DNA from: Bacteroidales bacterium
Lineage (GTDB): Bacteria > Bacteroidota > Bacteroidia > Bacteroidales > UBA932
Direction of reading: 5' to 3'
DNA: 53,315 nucleotides
Assembly (NCBI GenBank): GCA_024401715.1
Contig: JAKSKO010000005.1
Coordinates: forward strand, 1-53,315
The position numbers and the translations under genes were made by a program. Positions 36,104 to 43,144 of this stretch are shown here, one piece after another. Numbering within the stretch: position 1 is the first letter of the stretch; each line of letters begins with the position of its first letter. The notes below the pieces were generated by a model. That model ran no database searches, had not been told where the DNA came from, and worked only from the letters and a program-made list of their open reading frames with translations.

Positions 36104-38143
36104 ATGAATTCAGCCAAAATCATAGGATCTCCGAAGATACTTATCCCGCTGCTTACAATGCTGGCGGTGCTAACCGTTTCCATGCCAAGGAACGGCGAGT
36201 TCGAATATCATTACCGCAAGGGCGGCAACTGGAATTATGAAACTCTGGTTGCTCCTTTCTCTTTCCCTATCCTGAAGACTCAGGAACAGATTCTTCAGGA
36301 GAAGGAGCATATGGGCTCTGTGTATGTGCCCTATTACAAGTTCCAGCAGAATGTATACAGGGAGGTCTCGGATAATATAGACAATGTTCTTGGTATGGAT
36401 TATCCGGAGCTTTCCCACAATATCATAAGCAGGCTGGAAAAATTCTACGAAAAGGGAGTGTTGCCGGAACATCAGTCCTTGCTGGGAATGGAGGCCGACA
36501 GGTCTGGGGAAGTGGTTTTTGTCCAGAAGAACAAGCATGCCTCAAAGATGGCAATGGAAGAACTATATACCATTGCAGACCTGCATGAGGAGATCCTCTC
36601 GGAGATTGCCGCTGAACTTCCGGATGTTGATGCAGAGACTATGTACAGGGATTTCAGTCTTAATGCAGTCCTGCGTTCCAATCTGGAATTCGATCGTCAG
36701 ACCACGGAACTTGTCCACAAGGAGTCTGCGGAGTTCATTTCTCCCACTTCGGGCACTTTTCCTGCCGGTGATGTCATAGTTACCACCGGGGAGATCATTA
36801 CATCGGACATTGCCCAGATTCTGGATTCATTCAGGGCCGAATTTGAAGAGACAGTGGGCTACAGCGGTCCGAATTATTTGCTGTGGCTGGGTAATTTCGG
36901 AATTGCACTTATCCTGTGCATTCTGGTGTTCACCCTTATTTTCTTCACTCACGAGAACTCACTGAAACATTCCAACGAGTTCATGTTCATAATCACGATT
37001 TTCGTGATTGCATGCGAAGTTGCCTTTTTCAGCAGTCGTTTCCCTGCAATGGCCTGCTACCTTATCCCGTATCCTGCATTCGCCCTCTACTACATAGGCT
37101 TTTTCAGGAACAGGTTCGTGCTGCCGCTGTATGTGCTTTGCCTTCTTCCCGTGCTGTTTTTCATGCAGAACGGCACTGAGATGTTCATCACCTACCTTTT
37201 CTCCGGTTTCATAGGAGTGTTCGCGTTCGAGCATTTCAGCCGCGGCTGGAGGCAGTTTGTGTATGCCTTAATCATTTTCTGCTCTACTTTACTGTCCACC
37301 CTCATATACCGCCTGTTCACCGGTTCCATTGTAATCTTTGATTTTACGGAAGTCGGCTATATGGCGCTGGGTGCTCTGTTCTGCGTTGCGGTTTATCCTC
37401 TTACATATCTGTTCGAGATTATCTTCAATCTGATGTCGGCAAGCAGGCTTGTTGAACTTACAGACACCAGCCGTCCTTTGCTTAGAGAACTTGCAGACAA
37501 GACCCCGGGTACATTCCAGCATTCTCTTGCCGTGATGAATATGGCCGATGCCGCTGCACGCAGTGTGGATGCCAATGTGCCGCTTATACGTGCGGCTGCC
37601 CTGTACCACGATATAGGAAAGATAATGAACCCAATGTGTTTCGTGGAGAATCAGGCTCCTGGTGTGAAGTATCACGATCTTCTCACACCTAAGGAGAGTG
37701 CCCAGGATATCATACGCCATGTCCAGGACGGCCTCACCCTTGCAGAGAAGTACGGAGTTCCGAAGGTCCTGCGTGATTTCATCACCACGCATCATGGCAC
37801 AACCACGGCCGGATATTTCTGGACCAAATACCTGAATGAGGGAGGCAACCCTGCCGATATAGCCTCTTTCACCTATCCCGGACCAACGCCAAGAAGCAAG
37901 GAGCATGCCATCATCATGTTCTGCGATACCTTGGAAGCCGCTTCACGCACGCTGGACGATTTTTCGGCCGAAAAGGTGTCGGCTTTTGTGGACGGAATCT
38001 ACGAGAGCAAGTTCAATGCAGGCCAGTTTAATGATGCAGAGCTTACCCTTCACGAATTAAGCGTCCTGAAGGAGACTCTTAAGAATTATATAGTCCAGGT
38101 ACATCACGGACGTATAGTTTACCCCAAAAGAAGAAAGAAATAA
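36104..38143 (+). CDS. 7TM-HD family phosphodiesterase (PgpH-like)
   Basis: The 679-residue membrane protein has an N-terminal helix, an extracytoplasmic 7TMR-HED-type domain (about 45-265), seven transmembrane helices (about 268-455) and a cytosolic HD domain. The metal motif HDIGK begins at His502, with QHSLAV upstream and ITTHHGTTTAGYF and EAASRTLDD downstream. Relatives such as PgpH hydrolyse the second messenger c-di-AMP, which controls K+ and osmotic balance. It is part of the spt-SDR run. Confidence 0.9.
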   Translation: MNSAKIIGSPKILIPLLTMLAVLTVSMPRNGEFEYHYRKGGNWNYETLVAPFSFPILKTQEQILQEKEHMGSVYVPYYKFQQNVYREVSDNIDNVLGMDYPELSHNIISRLEKFYEKGVLPEHQSLLGMEADRSGEVVFVQKNKHASKMAMEELYTIADLHEEILSEIAAELPDVDAETMYRDFSLNAVLRSNLEFDRQTTELVHKESAEFISPTSGTFPAGDVIVTTGEIITSDIAQILDSFRAEFEETVGYSGPNYLLWLGNFGIALILCILVFTLIFFTHENSLKHSNEFMFIITIFVIACEVAFFSSRFPAMACYLIPYPAFALYYIGFFRNRFVLPLYVLCLLPVLFFMQNGTEMFITYLFSGFIGVFAFEHFSRGWRQFVYALIIFCSTLLSTLIYRLFTGSIVIFDFTEVGYMALGALFCVAVYPLTYLFEIIFNLMSASRLVELTDTSRPLLRELADKTPGTFQHSLAVMNMADAAARSVDANVPLIRAAALYHDIGKIMNPMCFVENQAPGVKYHDLLTPKESAQDIIRHVQDGLTLAEKYGVPKVLRDFITTHHGTTTAGYFWTKYLNEGGNPADIASFTYPGPTPRSKEHAIIMFCDTLEAASRTLDDFSAEKVSAFVDGIYESKFNAGQFNDAELTLHELSVLKETLKNYIVQVHHGRIVYPKRRKK

Positions 38144-38166
38144 TAATTAAATACATCTGATAATTT

Positions 38167-39192
38167 ATGAAAATCACAAGCAAAAAGGTAGACGATCTCA
38201 ATCAGATCCTCACACTAAGCATCGAGGCTGCGGATTACGAGCAGGCTCGCAAGAAAAAACTGAACGAGCTTCAGAAAAAAGCCGAGATTCCTGGCTTCCG
38301 CAAAGGCAAGGTACCTGCATCCCTGATAGAGAAATTCTATGGTGAAAGCGCTCTTGGCGAGGCTGTAAACACAGTTGTAGGCGAGGCTCTTCAGAACTAT
38401 GTAAATGACAAGAAGTTGAATATCATCGGCGAGCCTCTTCCTGTAGAGGAGAAGCTGCAGCAGGAGTGGAAAGCAGGCAACGATTTCAAATTCCAGTTCG
38501 AGATAGGCCTCACTCCGGAGATTAACCTTGAGTTTGCAAAGACAGACGAGCTTCCTTTCTATAATGTTACCATCAGCGAGGAAGACAAGAACAAACTTGC
38601 AGAGGGTTACAAGAAACAGCAGGAGGCTGCAGAGGCTGCCGCCAAGGAGCAGGGCCAGGAGGCACCGGCTGCAATGAGCGATGAGGAGCTTGCAAAGCAG
38701 GTAGAGTCTCAGCTGAAGAACGATTACAAACAGGCAGCTGAGTTCCGTTTTGAGAAAGACGTCAGGGATTTCTGCGTTAAGAAAGCTGATGTTAAGGTTC
38801 CGGAGAAATTCCTCCGCCGCTGGCTTATCGTTGCCAATGAGGGCAAGTTCACCGCAGAGGATATCGACAAGGATTTCCCTGGCTTCATAGAGGACTACAA
38901 ATGGCAGCTTTGCGTTGCAGCTCTCACCAAGAAGTTTGAGGTTAAGCTTGAGGAGAAAGACCTCATGGAGGAGGCAAAGAACTTTGCACGCTACCAGTAT
39001 TCTATGTACGGTATCATGAATGTTCCAGAGGACGCTCTGGAGAGCTTTGCAAAGAATATCCTTCAGGATCAGAACAATTTCCAGCGCATAGTAGAGAATG
39101 TTCAGACCAAGAAGGTTATCGCCGCAGTAAAAGAGCAGATCACCGTTAAATCAAAGAAGATCTCCACCGAGAAATTCCGCGATCTGAAATAA
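38167..39192 (+). CDS. tig: Trigger factor-like chaperone lacking the PPIase domain
   Basis: Trigger factor binds the ribosome exit tunnel and shields nascent chains. The signature PGFRKGKVP (residues 42-50) that docks on L23 is intact, and the C-terminal helical arms are present. At 341 residues it is about 100 shorter than typical. After the N-terminal domain (about 1-120, ending EINLEFAKTDELPFYN) it passes directly into helices and an Ala/Glu/Gln-rich linker, with no FKBP-type PPIase domain. It ends at a strong terminator. Confidence 0.9.
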   Translation: MKITSKKVDDLNQILTLSIEAADYEQARKKKLNELQKKAEIPGFRKGKVPASLIEKFYGESALGEAVNTVVGEALQNYVNDKKLNIIGEPLPVEEKLQQEWKAGNDFKFQFEIGLTPEINLEFAKTDELPFYNVTISEEDKNKLAEGYKKQQEAAEAAAKEQGQEAPAAMSDEELAKQVESQLKNDYKQAAEFRFEKDVRDFCVKKADVKVPEKFLRRWLIVANEGKFTAEDIDKDFPGFIEDYKWQLCVAALTKKFEVKLEEKDLMEEAKNFARYQYSMYGIMNVPEDALESFAKNILQDQNNFQRIVENVQTKKVIAAVKEQITVKSKKISTEKFRDLK

Positions 39193-39210
39193 CCCTTTCA
39201 ACAAAATAGA

Positions 39211-39247
39211 AAGCCGGCCAGAATTTGCTTCTGACCGGTTTCCTTTT
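39211..39247 (+). terminator. Terminator after tig
   Basis: AAGCCGGCCAGAA (39211-39223) pairs with TTCTGACCGGTTT (39229-39241), with one mismatch and one wobble, followed by CCTTTTTT. Confidence 0.85.
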
Positions 39248-39255
39248 TTCTATCC

Positions 39256-39325
39256 CCCGGACATCGTTCCTTCCGGCGGTGGTGCTTCCGATGTGAAAAG
39301 GAAGTCCGGGTAATGCGCAGCAAAC
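39256..39325. repeat. Dispersed island repeat, copy 1 (longest)
   Basis: The segment CCGGACATCGTTCCTTCCGG...CAGCAAAC recurs in part at 40641-40681, 46263-46297 and 46469-46506. Part of it (AGGAAGTCCGG, 39299-39309) recurs inverted as CCGGACTTCCT at 39498-39508, so copy 1 may be one arm of a roughly 210-bp inverted-repeat structure ending just before the lipoprotein stop codon. The rest of 39326-39488 has no recognisable gene; short frames across it look spurious. Confidence 0.7.
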
Positions 39326-39509
39326 CCGTCGTCCTGTGCTGACGCACACCGGCTTGGAACTTTGTTCATTGCACGATTGAAAGCTGCTCTTTCGATTCAC
39401 CATTCGCTGCGCTCATTATCGAAACCCGCGACGCTTCCAATCGCACACTGAACTTCGTTCCCCACGCCATGGACTAGGGACGTTTGCCCGCACATCACCG
39501 GACTTCCTA

Positions 39510-40301
39510 TCATTCCGCCTGTAACTTTGCGAAATAGAAGGAAATATCCCTATCCAATGTTGTATCCCTCTCAAGTTGAAGAATATAGCTTTTGTTCAAG
39601 ACTTCTTTGAATACAAGATATCCGTTATCTTCAAATCCAATATGGTTGGATTGGAACAGATTCTCGTCATTCAATTCGATTACAGTGCCTTCCAGCTCAT
39701 CATCGTAATGCCAATTGAGAATGTCTTCCCAATTTTCATAATCGCTATAGTATAACAAGCCTTTTCCCCCGTTAACTTCTTTGATGAAAAACGGTTTCTG
39801 CTCCAGCCTTAGCCCCTTAATTTGTAGTATATCCGGTATTTGTTCTTCAAACAAAAATTCAATATCCGGCCGGCCATCTGGCACCAGTTGCAATTCGGCC
39901 CTATACACGCACCTGTATTTTTCCGGGTCTATGTCTTTCGGCGCTACTGTATTGCAGACAAATAGAACTCGGAATATAAAATCAACCTTTGATGTTTGTA
40001 GAATGACCTTACCACTTGAGTGGTCGGTAACCCGACATTCAAAACAATGTAAAAGAAAGTCGGAAATCGTTACATCGTAGCCGATAATATTATCATTTAT
40101 TTCATTTGTACCAGCGCTAGTTACTACTCCAGTATTGCTCTTTGGATCATAGACCACTGTAGGGTTTGAGATTTTCAAATAGTATGATGAATTGATAAAC
40201 CTCGGATCCTGACTCCTGTTATTGGAACCGCCCCCCCCACAGCTGATTACTGCAAATGTCAGGCTCGTAATTAAAAACAATTCTAAGGACTGTCTTACCA
40301 T
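39510..40301 (-). CDS. Lipoprotein of unknown function next to an Rhs tip, with a G8 tract
   Basis: The 263-residue protein has a type II signal peptide with lipobox VISC (Cys21), followed by Gly-Gly-Gly-Gly encoded by an eight-G run (C8 on the plus strand, 40231-40238). The mature part is mixed alpha/beta with no motif I recognise. It begins 3 nt after the stop of the Rhs tip fragment, the position usual for an immunity or partner protein of a polymorphic toxin, but the lipoprotein signal is unusual for cytosolic-toxin immunity. Codon use is more AT-rich than in the flanking housekeeping genes. Confidence 0.65.
   Translation of the reverse strand: MVRQSLELFLITSLTFAVISCGGGGSNNRSQDPRFINSSYYLKISNPTVVYDPKSNTGVVTSAGTNEINDNIIGYDVTISDFLLHCFECRVTDHSSGKVILQTSKVDFIFRVLFVCNTVAPKDIDPEKYRCVYRAELQLVPDGRPDIEFLFEEQIPDILQIKGLRLEQKPFFIKEVNGGKGLLYYSDYENWEDILNWHYDDELEGTVIELNDENLFQSNHIGFEDNGYLVFKEVLNKSYILQLERDTTLDRDISFYFAKLQAE
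40231..40238. repeat. Homopolymer C8/G8 tract within lipoprotein codons 22-24
   Basis: Eight consecutive C on the plus strand (G on the coding strand) directly after the lipobox Cys codon. Slippage by one base would shut the gene off, as in phase-variable surface genes. Confidence 0.6.
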
Positions 40302-40304
40302 AAC

Positions 40305-40595
40305 TTAAAAAACAACTGGTTCGGCGACGCAGAGAAATAAACCCAAATAATCAGTATTCCCTTTATGAGATTTCATCATTTCAGACACTAGTGACTCGTT
40401 TGTTTTAATAATTGCGGAAATCACTATTTTGTCGGGATACAATTTTCTAATAACCTTCCCGTCCGGGTCTACAAATATAACAGGATTATTGTTACAAAAT
40501 GCATACGGGGACAGATAATAGTACTTTTCTGCCATCGGGTCCGGTGAATTCCACCTTGCATTCTCCGGATTGTACAGTCTGGCGGGATAGTTCAA
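40305..40595 (-). pseudogene. Orphan Rhs core C-terminal fragment with variable tip
   Basis: The first 45 or so residues are the Rhs-repeat-associated core end: YPARLYNPENARWNSPDP, YYYLSPYAFCNNNPV and FVDPDGK. About 50 residues of non-core tip follow (IRKLYPDKIVIS...VAEPVVF). An intact Rhs protein would be over 1000 residues; the sequence upstream is a dispersed repeat, not Rhs. The apparent start is a TTG (40595), and the frame continues openly a little further upstream with no good start. It is best read as a displaced or leftover Rhs tip with its downstream partner lipoprotein. Confidence 0.75.
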
Positions 40596-40640
40596 GTAGT
40601 TCTTTCCGGAGAGGGAAAGGCTGCGCTTTTGCTTTAACCG

Positions 40641-40681
40641 CCGGACATCGTTTCTTCCGGCGGTGGTGCTTGCAATGAAAA
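40641..40681. repeat. Dispersed island repeat, copy 2 (partial)
   Basis: Shares CCGGACATCG and TTCCGGCGGTGGTGCTT with copy 1 at 39256-39288, with a few differences. It directly abuts the 5' edge of the Rhs tip fragment. Confidence 0.65.
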
Positions 40682-40699
40682 ATGTATTAGTCGGATTTA

Positions 40700-41068
40700 T
40701 TATTCACAGAAATTTACGTAATTCGTGAGAGTCCATTTATTATTACAGTGACGGAATACAAGTTCATAGCTTTCGCCTTCCTGATTTTTGATGTCAACAA
40801 TAATAGCATTATTGCTCAGCTGTCTATGATTGACCACTGAATTACGTGGAATTGAGATTGGAGTCCAATCTCTTTTCTCTATGCATTATTCCTTTATACC
40901 ATAGTCCTGGGAATAGGTAATGTGCATGAGAGGGAACTGTATATGTTCTATCTGTACACTTGCATCATTATGGAACAGCATAAAGAAGTCAGAAAAATCC
41001 TCTGTGTTTGATTGACATGAAATTAGGCACATCGGGAATAGCCCCCAAAGTATTATAAAACGTTTCAT
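40700..41068 (-). pseudogene. DUF4348-like lipoprotein gene with an in-frame nonsense codon
   Basis: Read through a single TAA (40888-40886), the frame gives a lipoprotein of about 121 residues (lipobox LISC, Cys18) that aligns along its whole length with the next gene upstream: HNDASVQIEHIQFPL versus NNDANVQMEHIQFPL, and ESYELVFRHCNNKWTLTNYV versus MFYELVFRCLDGNWVLTDYV. The TAA replaces a Glu codon of the paralogue (GLREE versus GIKE-stop), so one G-to-T change explains it. Only the first 60 residues would be made. Family assignment to DUF4348 is tentative. Confidence 0.8.
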
Positions 41069-41086
41069 GGAATTATCCTATATTAA

Positions 41087-41467
41087 CTAATTACTCATAT
41101 CAACATAATCCGTTAGAACCCAGTTACCATCAAGGCATCGAAATACAAGTTCATAGAACATGCCTGTATCGGGATATTCAATGCTTAAGACAACAGCACT
41201 CTTGCTTAGTTGCCTGTATTTAGCTATAACCGAATCAAGTGGATATGACAACGTTGTCCATTCACTTTTTTCTATACTTTCCTCACGCAGACCGTAATCC
41301 TCGTCTATGAAACACATAAGAGGGAACTGTATATGCTCCATCTGCACGTTCGCATCATTATTGAATGATACGAAAAATTCAACGAATTTCTGTTCGCGTG
41401 AACTACAAGACAGTAGAAAAATTTGAGATATTACGAGAAATGGAGGCCGTAAACCAAACTGTGTCAA
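41087..41467 (-). CDS. DUF4348-like lipoprotein, 5' end altered by the adjacent transposon
   Basis: The 126-residue frame has lipobox LLSC and the same fold as its broken neighbour (NNDANVQMEHIQFPL; YELVFRCLDGNWVLTDYV). The first residues (TQFGLRPP) do not match a normal signal-peptide start and come from sequence just outside the transposase gene; the only upstream start is a TTG. I infer the native start codon was lost when the IS256-family element inserted. It could still be made at low level as a lipoprotein, since a hydrophobic stretch and Cys remain. Role unknown; immunity or adhesion are possibilities. Confidence 0.6.
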   Translation of the reverse strand: MTQFGLRPPFLVISQIFLLSCSSREQKFVEFFVSFNNDANVQMEHIQFPLMCFIDEDYGLREESIEKSEWTTLSYPLDSVIAKYRQLSKSAVVLSIEYPDTGMFYELVFRCLDGNWVLTDYVDMSN

Positions 41468-41502
41468 GCAAGGATAATAGTATTATTTTTGTAACACAGT
41501 TT
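41456..41502. repeat. Inverted repeat upstream of the transposase
   Basis: AAACTGTGT (41456-41464) and ACACAGTTT (41494-41502) are a perfect 9-bp inverted repeat, six bases before the transposase ATG. It may be a terminal or subterminal transposase site, or a hairpin that limits translation. A matching right-end repeat was not found. Confidence 0.6.
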
Positions 41503-41507
41503 AAATC

Positions 41508-42716
41508 ATGGAAAAAGATTTCAATGAACTGAAAGCCCGGATTCTTGAGGAAATCAAGGCCGGCAAGCCTCTTTTTGGCAAGGATGGAGCATTGGCTCCA
41601 ATGATTGAGAACATTGTTAACGCTGTACTTGAGGGCGAGATGGATGCCCATCTGACTCAAGAGACCAGAGAGTCGGGCAACCGTCGCAACGGCAAGATGG
41701 ACAAACAGGTGCGCACGCCTTTGGGAGACATCACCGTCAGCACTCCTCGCGACCGCGATGCCTCGTTTGATCAGCAGTTCCTCAAGAAGCGGGAAACGAT
41801 GCTGTCGGAGGGTATGGCTGAACGCATTATCGGCCTCTATGCCCTTGGCACCAGCACAAGAGACATATCCGACTGGATGGAGGATACAGTGGGAACATCC
41901 GTGTCGGCAGAAACTATCAGCGCAATAACCGACAGAGTACTCCCGGAACTTGAAGCGTGGCGCAACAGAACACTCGATGAGGTGTATCCCATCGTTTGGC
42001 TCGATGCTGTTCACTATAAAGTGATGGATGACAAGAACAGAGCTGTCACCCGTGCCATCTACAATGTGCTTGCAATCGACAAGGATGGTCACAAGGACCT
42101 TATTGGCATGTATGTCTCCAAAAGCGAAGGCGCCAACTTCTGGCTGAGCGTTCTGACGGACCTTCAGAACAGAGGTGTGAAAGACATTATGATTGCATGT
42201 ATCGACGGTCTCAGCGGCTTTCCGGATGCCATCAAGAGTGTATTTCCGAATACTGCAATCCAGCTCTGCATCATACACCAGATACGCAATAGCATGAAGT
42301 TCGTTGGCAGCAAGTATCAGAAGGAGTTCATGGCCGATCTGAAGCCAGTGTATGGCGCCGCCACAAAGGAAGCGGCCGAACTGGCTCTTGACAACCTTGA
42401 GAGCAAATGGGGCGAGCAATACCCGATTGTCATCAAGTCCTGGCGCGACAAGTGGGACAAGCTCAGCGAGTTCTTCCAATACACACCCGCCATACGTAAA
42501 CTCATCTACACCACCAATACCGTTGAAGGCTATCATCGGCAGATACGTAAAGTCACCAAGAACAAAGGGGTCTTTCCTAATGATACGGCCCCTGTCAAGC
42601 TTGTTTATCTGGCCTACCGCAATATCCGCAAGAAGTGGACAATGCCTATCCCCAACTGGGCAATCATATCCCAGCAGTTGGCTATCAAATTCGGCGACAG
42701 ATATCGCATAATGTAG
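41508..42716 (+). CDS. IS256-family transposase (mutator type)
   Basis: The 402-residue transposase contains the IS256 DDE triad: Asp166 (WLDAVHYK), Asp233 (IACIDGLSGF) and Glu340 (TTNTVEGYHRQIRK), plus CIIHQIRNS between them. The N-terminal DNA-binding region includes EMDAHLTQETRESGNRRNGK. The gene looks intact and full length (family 390-420). Element ends could not be set: the left end lies near 41440-41465 in the lipoprotein gene, and no convincing inverted match or target duplication is visible on the right. A 492-residue open frame on the opposite strand is a shadow. Confidence 0.95.
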   Translation: MEKDFNELKARILEEIKAGKPLFGKDGALAPMIENIVNAVLEGEMDAHLTQETRESGNRRNGKMDKQVRTPLGDITVSTPRDRDASFDQQFLKKRETMLSEGMAERIIGLYALGTSTRDISDWMEDTVGTSVSAETISAITDRVLPELEAWRNRTLDEVYPIVWLDAVHYKVMDDKNRAVTRAIYNVLAIDKDGHKDLIGMYVSKSEGANFWLSVLTDLQNRGVKDIMIACIDGLSGFPDAIKSVFPNTAIQLCIIHQIRNSMKFVGSKYQKEFMADLKPVYGAATKEAAELALDNLESKWGEQYPIVIKSWRDKWDKLSEFFQYTPAIRKLIYTTNTVEGYHRQIRKVTKNKGVFPNDTAPVKLVYLAYRNIRKKWTMPIPNWAIISQQLAIKFGDRYRIM

Positions 42717-42998
42717 AGTCAGAGACACTTGTAAAATCTGCAATTTTCCAGAAATTGTTAGAATTACAAGGAATTGCAAGATATAATTCGTATTTTCGCG
42801 ACCATAAAAATAAACAAAGACTCTATGCTTTATAACCACAACATAATTGAAATCAAGCTTCCTACCGTCTGGGGGGGGCAAATAAGTGTCTGTAAATCTT
42901 TAGTCATTATACAAACGCAGAGGAGCTACACCTTGAAAGGGTGAGGCTCCTCTGCGTTTGTATGTCTGGATTGGAATCAACAAACAATATTCGATATT
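42717..42998. other. Intergenic region after the transposase: G8 tract and 18-bp hairpin
   Basis: The region holds an AT-rich stretch, a possible short reading frame from 42823 (starts MLYNHNIIEIKLPTVWGG) broken near a run of eight G (42871-42878), and a long perfect inverted repeat (listed separately). The frame resembles nothing I recognise. No transposon end could be pinned here. Confidence 0.4.
42909..42963. repeat. Perfect 18-bp inverted repeat (hairpin)
   Basis: Arms ATACAAACGCAGAGGAGC (42909-42926) and its exact complement (42946-42963) enclose a 19-nt loop with a smaller CACC/GGGTG pairing. There is no U-tract, so it is not an ordinary terminator. It lies 36 nt before the small peptide gene on the plus strand and could be in its leader. 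Confidence 0.85.
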
Positions 42999-43124
42999 AT
43001 GGAATCAAAAAACATGTTCAACAACTATGATTCTCCTGCTATCACGATAATAGAAATGGAGAACGAGAGTATACTTTGCCAGAGCGCTCCTGTTGACCTT
43101 AACCCATTAGGACCATGGGAGTAA
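42999..43124 (+). CDS. Small peptide (41 aa) upstream of the BspA-like lipoprotein
   Basis: This 41-residue frame starts at ATG 42999, ends at TAA 43124, and lies 20 nt before the lipoprotein start. Its core NYDSPAITIIEMENESILCQ matches the 47-residue peptide at 52164-52307 (KYIAPEIEVIDIEAGAEICQ): Y-x2-P-x-I-x-[IV]-I-[DE]-[MI]-E-x4-[LI]-C-Q. Both sit just ahead of a surface lipoprotein. It has no signal peptide. Function unknown; short peptides of this type occur ahead of fimbrillin-like genes in Bacteroidales (general recollection). Confidence 0.7.
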   Translation: MESKNMFNNYDSPAITIIEMENESILCQSAPVDLNPLGPWE

Positions 43125-43144
43125 TCTTAAAGGAGGGAAGAAAG

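Noticed and set aside
39146-39403. An 85-codon minus-strand frame overlapping the end of tig
   Set aside because: It runs through the tig terminator and the dispersed repeat and has no protein-like conservation; it is likely spurious.
41403-42881. A 492-codon open frame on the minus strand opposite the IS256-family transposase
   Set aside because: It is antisense to an intact transposase with full DDE motifs, has no recognisable domain, and its composition mirrors the coding strand.
42823-42945. Short frame starting MLYNHNIIEIKLPTVWGG
   Set aside because: It ends soon after a G8 run and no frame past the run extends it; it may be a gene scrap but cannot be supported as a gene.
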